From positions 96,042-160,041 of the forward strand of contig PLIO01000070.1 in assembly GCA_003140075.1 (NCBI GenBank): a stretch of DNA of 64,000 nucleotides, written 5' to 3'. A model generated the notes under the pieces. The model saw nothing but the letters and a program-made list of their open reading frames with translations, was not told the DNA's origin and made no database searches. Positions 8,547 to 16,806 of the stretch are shown piece by piece. Position numbers and translations under genes: made by a program. Each line of letters begins with the position of its first letter. Within the stretch, counting starts at the first letter, position 1. The stretch is from Acidobacteriaceae bacterium. Its GTDB lineage: Bacteria; Acidobacteriota; Terriglobia; Terriglobales; Acidobacteriaceae.

Positions 8547-10163
8547 TCAGCGATAGTGTGGCGGATTGACGGAGCGATCCATACCCATGCATTTCTCTCC
8601 GCCGGGTGCGACGTTGACACTGATCAGATGTGGGCGCTTCGACGAGAACGCTTGTTTCAACGCGGGTTCGAGATCTTCGGGCCGGTCCACTTCCTGCGCG
8701 GTTACCCCATAGCCCTGAGCTATTTTAACCACGTCGATGCCGGGCAAGTCCATCCCCGCAACGTTACGCCCCACCTGAGTAAAATCGCAAAAGGCCTTCA
8801 ACGCAGAGTAGTCCGCATTTCGCAGCACGATGATCACAACGGGGAGGTTGTGCTGAGCGGCACTCCAGAGAGTTTGGATCGAATATTGAATCGAGCCATC
8901 TCCAATCGGACACACGACTCGCCGGTCGGGATGTGCCATCTGGAGCCCAACGGCCGCGGGTAAGCCAAACCCCAAGATGCCGTTCGGCACAGAGTAGAAA
9001 GAGCCGGGTTCGTCCAGCATGAGATGGCGGTCGAGATCTCCTTTTGAAGACGGACACTCTTCGGAAATGATTACACTGCTCGGCATCACTCTATTCAGAA
9101 TCTCGAACAAATAAGCGGGTGTCATGGGATATTCAGGTTTCGCTTCTGCCGGATCAACTCGTCGCGGTGTAACTCTCGGTTCTTTCCTTTTGGCATGAGT
9201 GCGAAGGTATTTGGCCGCAGCAGAAATGTTGCCGACAATGCTGTTTCCGATCAATGCCGCGGCAGCTTCGTTCGGCGAGTTCGTGATTTGAAAAAGCCTG
9301 GTTCCGGGTTGGATTGCATTGCCCGGCACATATGCGTAGTAAAGAAAAACCGGCGCGCCCAAGACTACAACCGTGTCGTATTTGGCGAGCTGATCTGCAA
9401 GTGGTTGTTGAGCGGGCAGCAAGCCTCCGCGAAACAGCCGATGCGTTCGCGGGAAGGTCCAGCGCGGAGGGATTGGCTGTTGATAGACATCGGCATTGAG
9501 GTGCTCGGCGAGTGCGATGACGTCGTGCCACGCCCGGTCTTCCTCAATCTGAGAACCGGCGACGATTGCGGGCTTGCGACTCAAGTTAAGCGCGCGAACC
9601 ACTTCGTCCAACGCCGCGGGATCGGGCAACACAGTGTGATTTACTTCGCGGGCAACGACGGACTGGCATTCGTGAGTCCAGTCGTCCATAGGAATCGAAA
9701 GGAACACCGGTCCCATGGGCGGTTGCATGGCAAGGTAATAAGCTCGCGCAATCGCTGCCGGAACGTCCTCTGCGCGAAGCGGTTCGTAGGCCCATTTCAC
9801 ATAGGGTTTCACCACCTCCACCGCGCGGCTCACCAGAAACGGTTCTGCCAGGACTTGGCGGCGATCTTGTTGCCCCGTAGTCACTACGAGAGGGGCGTGG
9901 CAGTAAAAGGCATCGATCAGTGCAGAAAGTCCGTTGCCGGCGCTGGCGATGGAGTGCAAATTTACAAACGTGGCGTTTCCCCGGGCCATCGCATAACCGA
10001 GCGCCATCCCCGCCGCGGAACGTTCGTGCAATGCCAGCACGTATCGAAAATCGGACGGCAGGTCGCGCAGAAAAGGTAACTCCGTCGATCCCGGGTTCCC
10101 AAAGATGACGGTCATTCCCAAGTCGCGCAGGAGTTGATATGTGACTTCTCGTACTGTGCTCAT
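8547..10163 (-). CDS. mdlC: Thiamine diphosphate enzyme, benzoylformate decarboxylase-like
   Basis: The product (538 residues from the ATG at 10163; a TTG at 10187 would add eight) has the three-domain ThDP-decarboxylase layout and is close in layout to benzoylformate decarboxylase. FGNPGSTELPFL and LALHERSAAG carry the cofactor-activating Glu; NLHSIASAGNG carries the active-site His; GDGSIQYSIQTLWSAAQHN is the ThDP/Mg motif. Benzoylformate decarboxylase turns 2-oxo acids into aldehydes. One difference: the block that is RYHQYDPG in the Pseudomonas enzyme (catalytic His281, from memory) reads LYYAYVPG here, so that His is a Tyr. Substrate range may therefore differ. The downstream genes on the other strand (oxidoreductase, cupin) fit an aromatic or 2-oxo acid pathway. 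Confidence 0.82.
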   Translation of the reverse strand: MSTVREVTYQLLRDLGMTVIFGNPGSTELPFLRDLPSDFRYVLALHERSAAGMALGYAMARGNATFVNLHSIASAGNGLSALIDAFYCHAPLVVTTGQQDRRQVLAEPFLVSRAVEVVKPYVKWAYEPLRAEDVPAAIARAYYLAMQPPMGPVFLSIPMDDWTHECQSVVAREVNHTVLPDPAALDEVVRALNLSRKPAIVAGSQIEEDRAWHDVIALAEHLNADVYQQPIPPRWTFPRTHRLFRGGLLPAQQPLADQLAKYDTVVVLGAPVFLYYAYVPGNAIQPGTRLFQITNSPNEAAAALIGNSIVGNISAAAKYLRTHAKRKEPRVTPRRVDPAEAKPEYPMTPAYLFEILNRVMPSSVIISEECPSSKGDLDRHLMLDEPGSFYSVPNGILGFGLPAAVGLQMAHPDRRVVCPIGDGSIQYSIQTLWSAAQHNLPVVIIVLRNADYSALKAFCDFTQVGRNVAGMDLPGIDVVKIAQGYGVTAQEVDRPEDLEPALKQAFSSKRPHLISVNVAPGGEKCMGMDRSVNPPHYR

Positions 10164-10360
10164 GCTGTGCTCACTGTCACGTCTCAATTCGACAGACGAC
10201 GAATCTGGGATGCGGAAGTTATATCACTTCGCGCGAAAGCAGAGTCAAACCCCCATCGCAACTCGACGGTTGAACTGATCTTCCGCAGGATGGTATTGTC
10301 ACTCACTCTCGCGATTCGAAGAGTTGAAAGATCCCTTGAGAAAACCGGGGTTGAACCAGC

Positions 10361-11290
10361 ATGGCTGTGAAGGTTTGCATTGTCGGATGCGGCGCGCTGG
10401 GCAGCGTGTTTGCCGCACATCTGGCACGCGTCGACGACGTCGAGGTTCACGTTTATGACGTCTCCGAAGCACATACGCACGCGATCACTGAGCGTGGCTT
10501 ACAGATCAGCGGCGCTGTCGAATTCACCGCCAAGGTCCACGCTACATCCCACCCTCGCGAGATTCCGCCTTGTGAGTTCGGCATTTTTGCGACCAAGAGT
10601 TTGCACACGCGCGCCGCTCTCGAGCAGACGGCGCACATTTTCGGAACTTCCGGCGCAGTGTGTTCGGTGCAGAACGGCCTGGGCAACGAAGAAATTATTG
10701 CCGAACATGTGAAGCACGTAATCCGCGGCGCGACAACCATGGCCGCACACCTCATCGGGCCGGGCCATGCGGGGTTTGAATTCTACAGCGACCTCTGGAT
10801 TGGGCCCTTCGAGCCCACGGGCACTTCTTACGCATGCGTCGAGCAGTTGGCGGGACTGCTGAATCGCGCCGGACTGCACGTGGTTGCGCTGCAGGACGCG
10901 CGGGGCGCGCAGTGGACCAAGCTGATTTTCAACGCCGCAGTCAATCCGGTGGATGCACTCACTCTGCTCCACCATGGCGCCGCCACGCGTTTCCCGCCCA
11001 CGGGGTCGCTCTACGAAGCCTTGTTGCAGGAAGGAGAATCCGTGGCCGAAGCTCTCGGCATTGCATTGCCATGGGATGCGCGGCAGATGATCGCCGAGGG
11101 CGCTAACGCCACTCAGAAGAGAAATGTGAGCATGTTGTTGGATGTGCTGGCCAAGCGGCCGACCGAAATCGATTTTCTGAATGGCGCCATCGCAGACTGG
11201 GGAGAAAAGCTGGGCGTCCCGGTTCCGCTGAACCGTGCGATCTGGCAATTGGTCAAGGGACTGGAACACTCGTGGACTGGTCCTTCGTGA
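10361..11290 (+). CDS. 2-dehydropantoate 2-reductase family protein
   Basis: The 309-residue cytosolic enzyme starts with an NADPH-binding Rossmann motif (VKVCIVGCGALGSVFAAHLA, GxGxxG) and continues with FATKSLHTRAAL, SVQNGLGNEE and the helical C-terminal domain containing WTKLIFNAAVNPVDALT, where the conserved Lys and Asn of ketopantoate reductases are found. These enzymes reduce 2-dehydropantoate to pantoate, but the family includes paralogues acting on other 2-oxo acids. The neighbours (ThDP decarboxylase and cupin dioxygenase) make a catabolic 2-oxo acid reductase as likely as a pantothenate gene, so no symbol is given. The ATG at 10361 has only a weak upstream ribosome binding site. Confidence 0.83.
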   Translation: MAVKVCIVGCGALGSVFAAHLARVDDVEVHVYDVSEAHTHAITERGLQISGAVEFTAKVHATSHPREIPPCEFGIFATKSLHTRAALEQTAHIFGTSGAVCSVQNGLGNEEIIAEHVKHVIRGATTMAAHLIGPGHAGFEFYSDLWIGPFEPTGTSYACVEQLAGLLNRAGLHVVALQDARGAQWTKLIFNAAVNPVDALTLLHHGAATRFPPTGSLYEALLQEGESVAEALGIALPWDARQMIAEGANATQKRNVSMLLDVLAKRPTEIDFLNGAIADWGEKLGVPVPLNRAIWQLVKGLEHSWTGPS

Positions 11291-11401
11291 ATATGTCGGA
11301 GGAATCCCGATCGAGCGGCCGCGCACATCGCGCTCAGAACAACACATAGCGCTGCAGAACAACTAAACCTGTGATATTTTCATTGTCCTCGGGGAGGGAT
11401 C

Positions 11402-11896
11402 ATGGCGATTACCGATACGAAAGCAAGTCTCGATTCGGTTGTGCGCGAATATGCGTTTCCGGACGTTCATATTGGCTCGAGCGAAGACGAATCTCCTTGG
11501 GTGCCCTTCAAGGAGAATTCGTTTATCCGGCACCTTGCGTTCGACGTGCGCAGCAACATGTACGCCAACGTTTTGTGGGTGACCAAGGGCGGAATGCTGG
11601 GCCGGCACCGCCATCGCGGAAGGGTCTTCGGCTATACCGTCGAAGGCAGTTGGCGATATCTGGAGTATGACTGGATCGCGCGACCCGGCAGCTATGTGCA
11701 GGAGAGCCCCGGCGTCACTCATACACTAGTCTCCGATGAGGGCATGAAAACGATCTTCTGGCTCAATGGCTCGCTGGAGTTCTACGACGATGGCGAGAAC
11801 CTGCTCGAGACACTGGATGTCTTTTGGTTCATCGATCACTATTTGAGTTATTGCCGCGAGCGCGGCATCAAGGTTAACAGGAAGCTGTTCGTGTAA
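11402..11896 (+). CDS. Cupin, 2,4'-dihydroxyacetophenone dioxygenase family
   Basis: The 164-residue protein is a single cupin. The metal-binding motif 1 is GGMLGRHRHRGRVFGYTVEG (about residues 61-80, two His plus a possible later ligand) and motif 2 is PGSYVQESPGVTHTLVS (about 98-114, third His). The flanking sequences (YLEYDWIARPGSY and FWFIDHYLSYCRERG) match the 2,4'-dihydroxyacetophenone dioxygenase-like cupins, which cleave aromatic ketones or act as related iron enzymes. A strong GGGAGG lies 4 nt before the ATG. It follows the reductase gene by 111 bp on the same strand. The exact substrate is not evident; a non-catalytic sugar- or ligand-binding cupin is a weaker alternative. Confidence 0.78.
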   Translation: MAITDTKASLDSVVREYAFPDVHIGSSEDESPWVPFKENSFIRHLAFDVRSNMYANVLWVTKGGMLGRHRHRGRVFGYTVEGSWRYLEYDWIARPGSYVQESPGVTHTLVSDEGMKTIFWLNGSLEFYDDGENLLETLDVFWFIDHYLSYCRERGIKVNRKLFV

Positions 11897-11926
11897 GAAC
11901 CGAAGCTTCCAATCAGCGGTCAACCG

Positions 11927-13090
11927 TTATCGAATTCTTGTCCCATCAACCTTCACCCGGAAGAGCACGTACGGCTTTTGGCGCAGATCCTGACCGTTGT
12001 GGAAGGCGGCTTGCCGTTCGACTTGGTTCGCCGTGAAATAGAGGTAACCATCCGCGGCCAGCGACAATGTATCCGGCCAGAGCACGCGCCGATCGTGCAC
12101 CAGCGTTTCGATTTCGCTATTCAAGTTTCGCCGTCGAATGGCGTTGTGTTCGTAGTCGCTGAGATAGACTCGCCCCTGCGCATCGGATTCAAGACCGTCA
12201 CCCGCTCCTCCCTTTTCGCCGAGATCCTTCACGGTCGCGGCGACTTCAGCGTCGGACCTATTCTGGTCCGTAAGCGCGTCCACGCTCACCCTGTAGAGAT
12301 GCCGGCTGGTGAGGGGGCAGTAGTAGAGAATTTTTCCATCCGGGCTGATGGCAATTCCATCGGAGCCAACCGAGAACCTCGCCGGCGGCTGTCCCGGAAG
12401 TCGCATCTGCAGGATCTCTCCTTCGACCACAGGAACAAACTCTGGATCAGGTTTCGTCGATGAATGGTCGTTCAGACGGCGCCAGCTTTTACCCGTGGCC
12501 AGATCTACCACGATGATGCCGTTCGGTCCACTCGAAGTCGAATCGGTAATGAATGCCATGCCTTCGACGCCGCGGTGTAAGTCGAACCTGACGTCATTCA
12601 AATAAGTTGTGGTCAGAGCAATATCTGTGGGGAAAATAATTTTCTTGACGACTTTGTCGCTATTGAGATCCACGGCGATCAACTTCGGACCACCCAAGCT
12701 GGTCGGTCCGAATCCAATACTCCCGGTGTCGAGAATCCACAACCGATTTCCAGTTGGGTCCACCACCACACTCTGCACCGAGACTAATTTGTCGGCCTGA
12801 TTGTCGCCGCTCTTGTAGCCATTGATGTCTGCGTTGGGGTAGGGGAAGGTCTTGCCGTGTTTCACTTCTGCCACGGTGTATTCGACGTTGTCTCCCCACT
12901 TCGGAAAGTTCACGAAGATTCGCCCATTGTTCGCAACCGTGACACCGGTCGGCATCGCGCCGCTAAAAGTCGCGACCACTTCCAGTTTGCCGATAGAGCG
13001 ATCCGTCGCCAGTTCCTGAGACTGAATCACTCCAGAGAGAGCGCAGAAAAGAAGCAAAGACGCAAATTGCATCGCTGTTTGTGGTGGCAT
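11927..13090 (-). CDS. Secreted Yellow/major royal jelly protein-like beta-propeller
   Basis: The 387-residue product has an N-terminal signal peptide (MQFASLLLFCALSG from an internal ATG at residue 7, cleaved near IQSQE) and a six-bladed propeller of the Yellow/MRJP family. Diagnostic blocks are GRIFVNFPKWGDNVEYTVAE, VVDPTGNRLWILDTGS, GMAFITDSTSSGPNGIIVVD, SPDGKILYYCPLTSRHLYRV and GRVYLSDYEHNAI. Bacterial members are secreted or periplasmic proteins of mostly unknown activity, related to SMP-30 lactonases. The gene ends 30 bp from the converging cupin gene and its start faces the MFS gene. No substrate is proposed. Confidence 0.82.
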   Translation of the reverse strand: MPPQTAMQFASLLLFCALSGVIQSQELATDRSIGKLEVVATFSGAMPTGVTVANNGRIFVNFPKWGDNVEYTVAEVKHGKTFPYPNADINGYKSGDNQADKLVSVQSVVVDPTGNRLWILDTGSIGFGPTSLGGPKLIAVDLNSDKVVKKIIFPTDIALTTTYLNDVRFDLHRGVEGMAFITDSTSSGPNGIIVVDLATGKSWRRLNDHSSTKPDPEFVPVVEGEILQMRLPGQPPARFSVGSDGIAISPDGKILYYCPLTSRHLYRVSVDALTDQNRSDAEVAATVKDLGEKGGAGDGLESDAQGRVYLSDYEHNAIRRRNLNSEIETLVHDRRVLWPDTLSLAADGYLYFTANQVERQAAFHNGQDLRQKPYVLFRVKVDGTRIR

Positions 13091-13149
13091 GGCAGAAGAC
13101 TAGCAAGAAATGACTTCGGTGTGTAGCCAACCGGACTCGGAAACGCCAT

Positions 13150-14403
13150 TTGCTATCATGCAACCCCATGGGCTCTACGAGGCGTTACGAGAATACGCTG
13201 GTCGGAATTCTTTTCTTTACCTGGGGCACAGTTTTCCTCGACCGGATGTCGCCACTCTATCTGGCGCCATATTTCGCTCCGGAATTCCGTCTCGGCAATG
13301 CACAAATCGGAACCCTTGCTTCGGTGCTGGCGGTCACGTGGGCAGCGTCGACATTTTTTTTTGGCGCTCTGTCCGATCGTCTGGGCCGCAAACCGGTGCT
13401 GGTCCCCGCCGTATTCGTGTTCTCGATATTGTCCTGGATGACGGGCCTGGCTCACAGCTACCATCAACTGCTCTTGATCCGCGCGCTGATGGGCATTGCG
13501 GAAGGACCGACTTGGTCCATCATGACGGCTCTGATTGAGGAATCCTCGTCGGTCAAACGACGCGGACGAAACATAGGCCTGGTGGTCAGTGCCGCGGCGC
13601 TGGTAGGCCTGGCGGCAGCGCCGGTATTGACGACGCAAGTGGCGGCGCGCTGGGGTTGGCGGTCGGCTTTTCTTGTTGCAGGCATTCCGGGGTTGCTGGC
13701 CGGTTTCTTGATTTGGAAGTTTGTGAAAGAGCCAGACGCCGGGACAAACCACGCAAAGCCCTCGATGCTCGAATATTTTTCCATTCTGCGCTATCGCAAC
13801 ATCTGGCTGTGTTGCCTGGGCGCGACGGGGTTCATGTCCTGGCTGTTTGCGCTGAGTGTATTCGCGCCGCTGTACATCACGGAGGTGGCGCATGAACCGG
13901 CGACGACGGCCGGGTTCTTGCTGGGCGCGAGCGGATTGGGCAGCTTCTTTCTCGGCTTTCTTCTTCCTTCGCTCTCTGACCGAATGGGGCGCAAGCCTGT
14001 CCTATTGCTAATGGCAATGCTCTCCGCAGTTGTGCCGCTCGCGTTTCTTGTTCCGGTTTTGTACGTGTATCCCCTGCTGCTGGCGGCGATAGTTTTCGTC
14101 GCCAACACCGGTCAGGGCATAGCAAGCCTGATCATGGTGCTGGTTCCCACCGAGAGTGTGCCGTCGCAGTTCCGGGCTACATCGATCGGCCTCACGACTC
14201 TGGTGGGGGAAATCATGGGTGCCACCGGCGCACCGATTCTGGCTGGCACGCTGGCAGAAAAACACGGCCTCGGTTTGACCATGTGGTTGGCGGCAGGGGG
14301 CAGTGCGGTGCTGTTTCTCGCAGCGCTGTTCCTGCAGGAACCTCGCCTCGACCCAAGCAGCGTTCTACCTACTTCGTCTGCGGGTGGAGTTAGTCAGCAG
14401 TGA
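13150..14403 (+). CDS. Major facilitator superfamily transporter
   Basis: The 417-residue inner-membrane protein has about 12 hydrophobic segments. The loop 2-3 signature is GALSDRLGRKPVLVPAVF (about residues 76-93) and its half-repeat equivalent is PSLSDRMGRKPVLLLMAML (about 274-292). The N-terminal part FFTWGTVFLDRMSPLYLAPYF and LIRALMGIAEGPTWS place it with organic-acid/sugar-acid type MFS carriers. The frame begins at TTG 13150; the ATG at 13168 is the likelier start. It is divergent from the Yellow-like gene and converges on the broken LysR gene, which may once have controlled it. Substrate unknown. Confidence 0.87.
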   Translation: MLSCNPMGSTRRYENTLVGILFFTWGTVFLDRMSPLYLAPYFAPEFRLGNAQIGTLASVLAVTWAASTFFFGALSDRLGRKPVLVPAVFVFSILSWMTGLAHSYHQLLLIRALMGIAEGPTWSIMTALIEESSSVKRRGRNIGLVVSAAALVGLAAAPVLTTQVAARWGWRSAFLVAGIPGLLAGFLIWKFVKEPDAGTNHAKPSMLEYFSILRYRNIWLCCLGATGFMSWLFALSVFAPLYITEVAHEPATTAGFLLGASGLGSFFLGFLLPSLSDRMGRKPVLLLMAMLSAVVPLAFLVPVLYVYPLLLAAIVFVANTGQGIASLIMVLVPTESVPSQFRATSIGLTTLVGEIMGATGAPILAGTLAEKHGLGLTMWLAAGGSAVLFLAALFLQEPRLDPSSVLPTSSAGGVSQQ

Positions 14404-14420
14404 CAAGCTGCGGGCTCGAT

Positions 14421-15026
14421 CTAGGCGATGTTTCCGATTGCCGGGCGCCCTAGGATCCTGCGGGCGGTATCAAGGAGAGAGACTACCGCAGTCGACTGTT
14501 CGTTTTTCCGCCATGCCATGTAAAGCTCGATCTTCGCCTCAGGTTCATTCAGTCGCACGGAAACCAGATCTATGCCAGAGACCGAACGATTAACGACCGC
14601 GCCCACTCCCAGGAATATCCCTTTGCCCGATCCAATCATAATGGCACCAGCTTCTTCATGGGGTTCAACATGCCGGGCCATCAGGTGCGACGTCAATCCC
14701 TGCTTACTGTATAAAGCCATGATCTTGTCGTAAAGCCCGGTGGAGAAGCTGCGGTTGAAAATGATCAAGGGTTCGTCTGCAATCTCTTCCAATCGGAGAA
14801 ATCTGCGTTTCGAGAGGTGGTGTGTTCTCGGCAGGACGACAACAAATTCTTCTTCGAAGAGCAACTCGCAGTCCAGGTTGACTTGGTCGACGGGAGGCCG
14901 CAAAAAGCCAATGTCAATTTCGCCCTTGCGCAGCGCCTCATTCTGAAAGCTGGAGAAGACATCCCTGCACTCGACGTCGATTGCGGGAAGCTGCGTGCGG
15001 TGCTCGAATACTACCTTGCTAATTAG
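14421..15026 (-). pseudogene. LysR-family regulator, C-terminal part cut off by an insertion element
   Basis: This is the effector-binding half of a LysR-type transcription factor. Translation upstream of the first in-frame ATG (14903) continues open to the element boundary and reads LISKVVFEHRTQLPAIDVEC and later NEALRKGEIDIGFLRPPVD, closely paralleling the intact paralogue at 18197-19099. It lacks the DNA-binding domain, which lies beyond the inserted element at 17805-18121. Removing the element plus one 8-bp target copy joins GLGG to LISKVV in frame, giving a 304-residue LysR protein. The fragment ends 18 bp from the converging MFS gene. It is unlikely to act alone as a regulator. Confidence 0.9.
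15019..15026. repeat. Target-site duplication, left copy
   Basis: CTAATTAG here is repeated exactly at 17805-17812 on the other side of the element. Eight base pairs is the usual target duplication for IS1595-family elements. The sequence is itself palindromic. Confidence 0.88.
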
Positions 15027-15050
15027 GGCAAGAATATACTTGCCTCGCCC
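15027..15050. repeat. Left terminal inverted repeat of the IS1595-type element
   Basis: Begins GGCAAGAATA and ends CTCGCCC; pairs with the reverse complement of 17781-17804 with three mismatches (element positions 6, 10 and 17). Confidence 0.88.
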
Positions 15051-15090
15051 ATGGCAAGTCTATACCATACTCCCATGAAGTCAAGCCGGA

Positions 15091-16602
15091 GTGCTCCCCG
15101 TGTCTAGAGGCGAGAAATTCCTTTGGGGGGCCGATTTCATGATTGGCGGAATCGGTTGGTTCTTCGGCGGACCCTATGCGGGATTGGCGTGCTTCGCAAT
15201 CGGAGCTTTGCTTATATTTTTCGGATTGACCGAGAACGCCCGCCCCCGATGGAGGCGAGTAATGTTCGAGACGGTAGAGAAGATTCACAGAGCCTTGGGA
15301 ATCGAATCGACATGGGCGTTTGTGCTGATAATCGCTTTTGGCGCAGCTCTGATTTTCGGCACCGTGGGTGGGGCGATAGCATGGATCGTAGATGCTGGCT
15401 ACAAACATTCCTCTGAATACAAGGCGGATCATCCAGACCCAAAACAGCAGACCGCGACGGCGACAAATAATTCGGCACCCCAGAGTGTCGCGGTCCCGCA
15501 GAGCACATCCATCCAAGGGGCGCAGAGCGCAAGAACGACAACAATGCCGAAATCCGGCTCAGTAAAAACCTCAGCCCAAAAAGAAGGGAATACGCAAAAA
15601 CGGCAATCTTCCAAGACGCCGGACACCGGACCTGATATGAAGATGCTGGCTGACGTGATGGCTGGCAAACCTGTACCCGCTTCGTCCCCACCATCCAAGG
15701 CTAAAGCTCCAGTTCCAGCAGGTCTACCTCCGCCCGGAACATACCGTTGCCCCGACGGGAAGTTGGTGCCTGAGCATCATGCAGAGCAGTGTGGGGCGAG
15801 CAATATAGTCATGCGATACAACACCTTTGATGGCGGCCCAAGCAACGGAAATCCAGCTGGCGGAATTTCTCCCGTAGGCGATGGGAGCCAGACTGATTGT
15901 GCACTCAGGAATAGCGCCATAACCAACAACGTCTATCGAAATGGCGTAGTGCCTGATTTATCGAGTCAGTGTGATTCTCAATTCAGCAATAACCTTACCG
16001 AGGGGCAGCCACAGGGTAAGGATCGTCCCCAACTAAAAATCGGAGGCAAGGAGAACGACATAGGGCATAACACATTTCCAGAAATGAATGTAACAACTAC
16101 GGATACGTCCGAAAGGAACAAACTGCACGACAACTTATTTCAAGCCACCAACGCACCACAGAATGCGACAGGCGCTAAGAATGGAAAAGGCGCAGATTTG
16201 GGTGCCATTAATAAGGCGCAGACGCAGAACCGATATCCCGGAGCCTACCCGGATGTGCCGTGGCCTGTTGCCAAGACCGTCTTGCATGGAACGCCTTCCA
16301 GCGTGGCGGATCAGTTAGCAGCATTTATCGACGATGCACACAAGATCGTTGCTATTTTCATTAAAGATGACAACTCGCAATCGCTCGCCGAAAGCGAAAA
16401 AGCATGGGAAGCAGAAGCGCAATCGATAATAGCCACGAACTTGGGGAAGCAGTTTGCTCAGGAGTTCGACGAGGCAGCGTCAACAAGCACCACATACCCG
16501 CCGGGTCATAATGCGAGGGGTGGCAGCATCTGCAATCTGATCGATGCCAAAGTTTCTGTTCTGTCTACATTCGTGAATCAGTTGAGGGCGGCGACTCACT
16601 AA
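15091..16602 (+). CDS. Passenger membrane-anchored protein of unknown function in IS element
   Basis: I do not recognise a family. The 503-residue product starts at GTG 15091 (GTG 15100 is an alternative). Two hydrophobic regions, about residues 12-47 and 74-100, form an N-terminal membrane anchor. Residues 105-215 are a low-complexity linker rich in Ser, Thr, Pro, Lys and Ala. Residues about 215-385 are Asn/Gly-rich with recurring N-N/N-x-F units (MRYNTFDGG, ITNNVYRNG, SQFSNNLTEG, IGHNTFPEM, LHDNLFQATN), reminiscent of a right-handed beta-helix. The C-terminal 120 residues look alpha-helical and polar. It is cargo rather than transposition machinery, lying between the left repeat and the transposase. 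The next small ORF overlaps its stop by 1 bp. Confidence 0.7.
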   Translation: MLPVSRGEKFLWGADFMIGGIGWFFGGPYAGLACFAIGALLIFFGLTENARPRWRRVMFETVEKIHRALGIESTWAFVLIIAFGAALIFGTVGGAIAWIVDAGYKHSSEYKADHPDPKQQTATATNNSAPQSVAVPQSTSIQGAQSARTTTMPKSGSVKTSAQKEGNTQKRQSSKTPDTGPDMKMLADVMAGKPVPASSPPSKAKAPVPAGLPPPGTYRCPDGKLVPEHHAEQCGASNIVMRYNTFDGGPSNGNPAGGISPVGDGSQTDCALRNSAITNNVYRNGVVPDLSSQCDSQFSNNLTEGQPQGKDRPQLKIGGKENDIGHNTFPEMNVTTTDTSERNKLHDNLFQATNAPQNATGAKNGKGADLGAINKAQTQNRYPGAYPDVPWPVAKTVLHGTPSSVADQLAAFIDDAHKIVAIFIKDDNSQSLAESEKAWEAEAQSIIATNLGKQFAQEFDEAASTSTTYPPGHNARGGSICNLIDAKVSVLSTFVNQLRAATH

Positions 16603-16754
16603 TGCCAAATAACACTCAAGAAACATCGGAGTTTCAGAAGTTTGATGCCGTCATGCGCAAGATTCTCTCAGTCTCCAAAGAGGAACTGCAAAAGCGCGAG
16701 AAGGCATGGAAGCGCAAGCGCGAACGAGCAAAGAAAAAGCGGGCGACTTCTTAG
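16602..16754 (+). CDS. Small basic protein ORF (50 aa) coupled to the passenger gene
   Basis: The ATG at 16602 shares one base with the passenger stop codon (TAATG), so translation could be coupled. The product opens MPNNTQETSEFQKFDAVMRK, then has ILSVSKEELQKREKAW and a strongly basic Lys/Arg tail. The pattern F-FD-MRKILSVSKEEL is one I associate, from memory, with small orphan proteins next to mobile or toxin-antitoxin-like genes, but I cannot assign a function. The predicted helix and basic tail would suit nucleic-acid binding (inference). The last codons form part of the terminator hairpin of the opposing transposase gene. Confidence 0.55.
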   Translation: MPNNTQETSEFQKFDAVMRKILSVSKEELQKREKAWKRKRERAKKKRATS

Positions 16755-16760
16755 CCCGCT
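16731..16760 (-). terminator. Intrinsic terminator of the transposase gene
   Basis: On the minus strand a 7-bp stem AGCGGGC/GCCCGCT (16738-16760, 9-nt loop) is followed directly by TTTTCTT. It lies 47 bp beyond the transposase stop codon and overlaps the 3' end of the 50-codon ORF on the opposite strand. Confidence 0.78.
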
Positions 16761-16806
16761 GTCCTCGACCTTGCCGCCGAGCGGCCCGTGTCTGGGTAGT
16801 CCTTGC

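Noticed and set aside
7655-8620. 321-codon minus-strand open frame
   Set aside because: Antisense to the ActP-like symporter; His/Arg/Gln-rich, no domain.
9195-10079. 294-codon plus-strand open frame
   Set aside because: Antisense to the ThDP decarboxylase; no motif.
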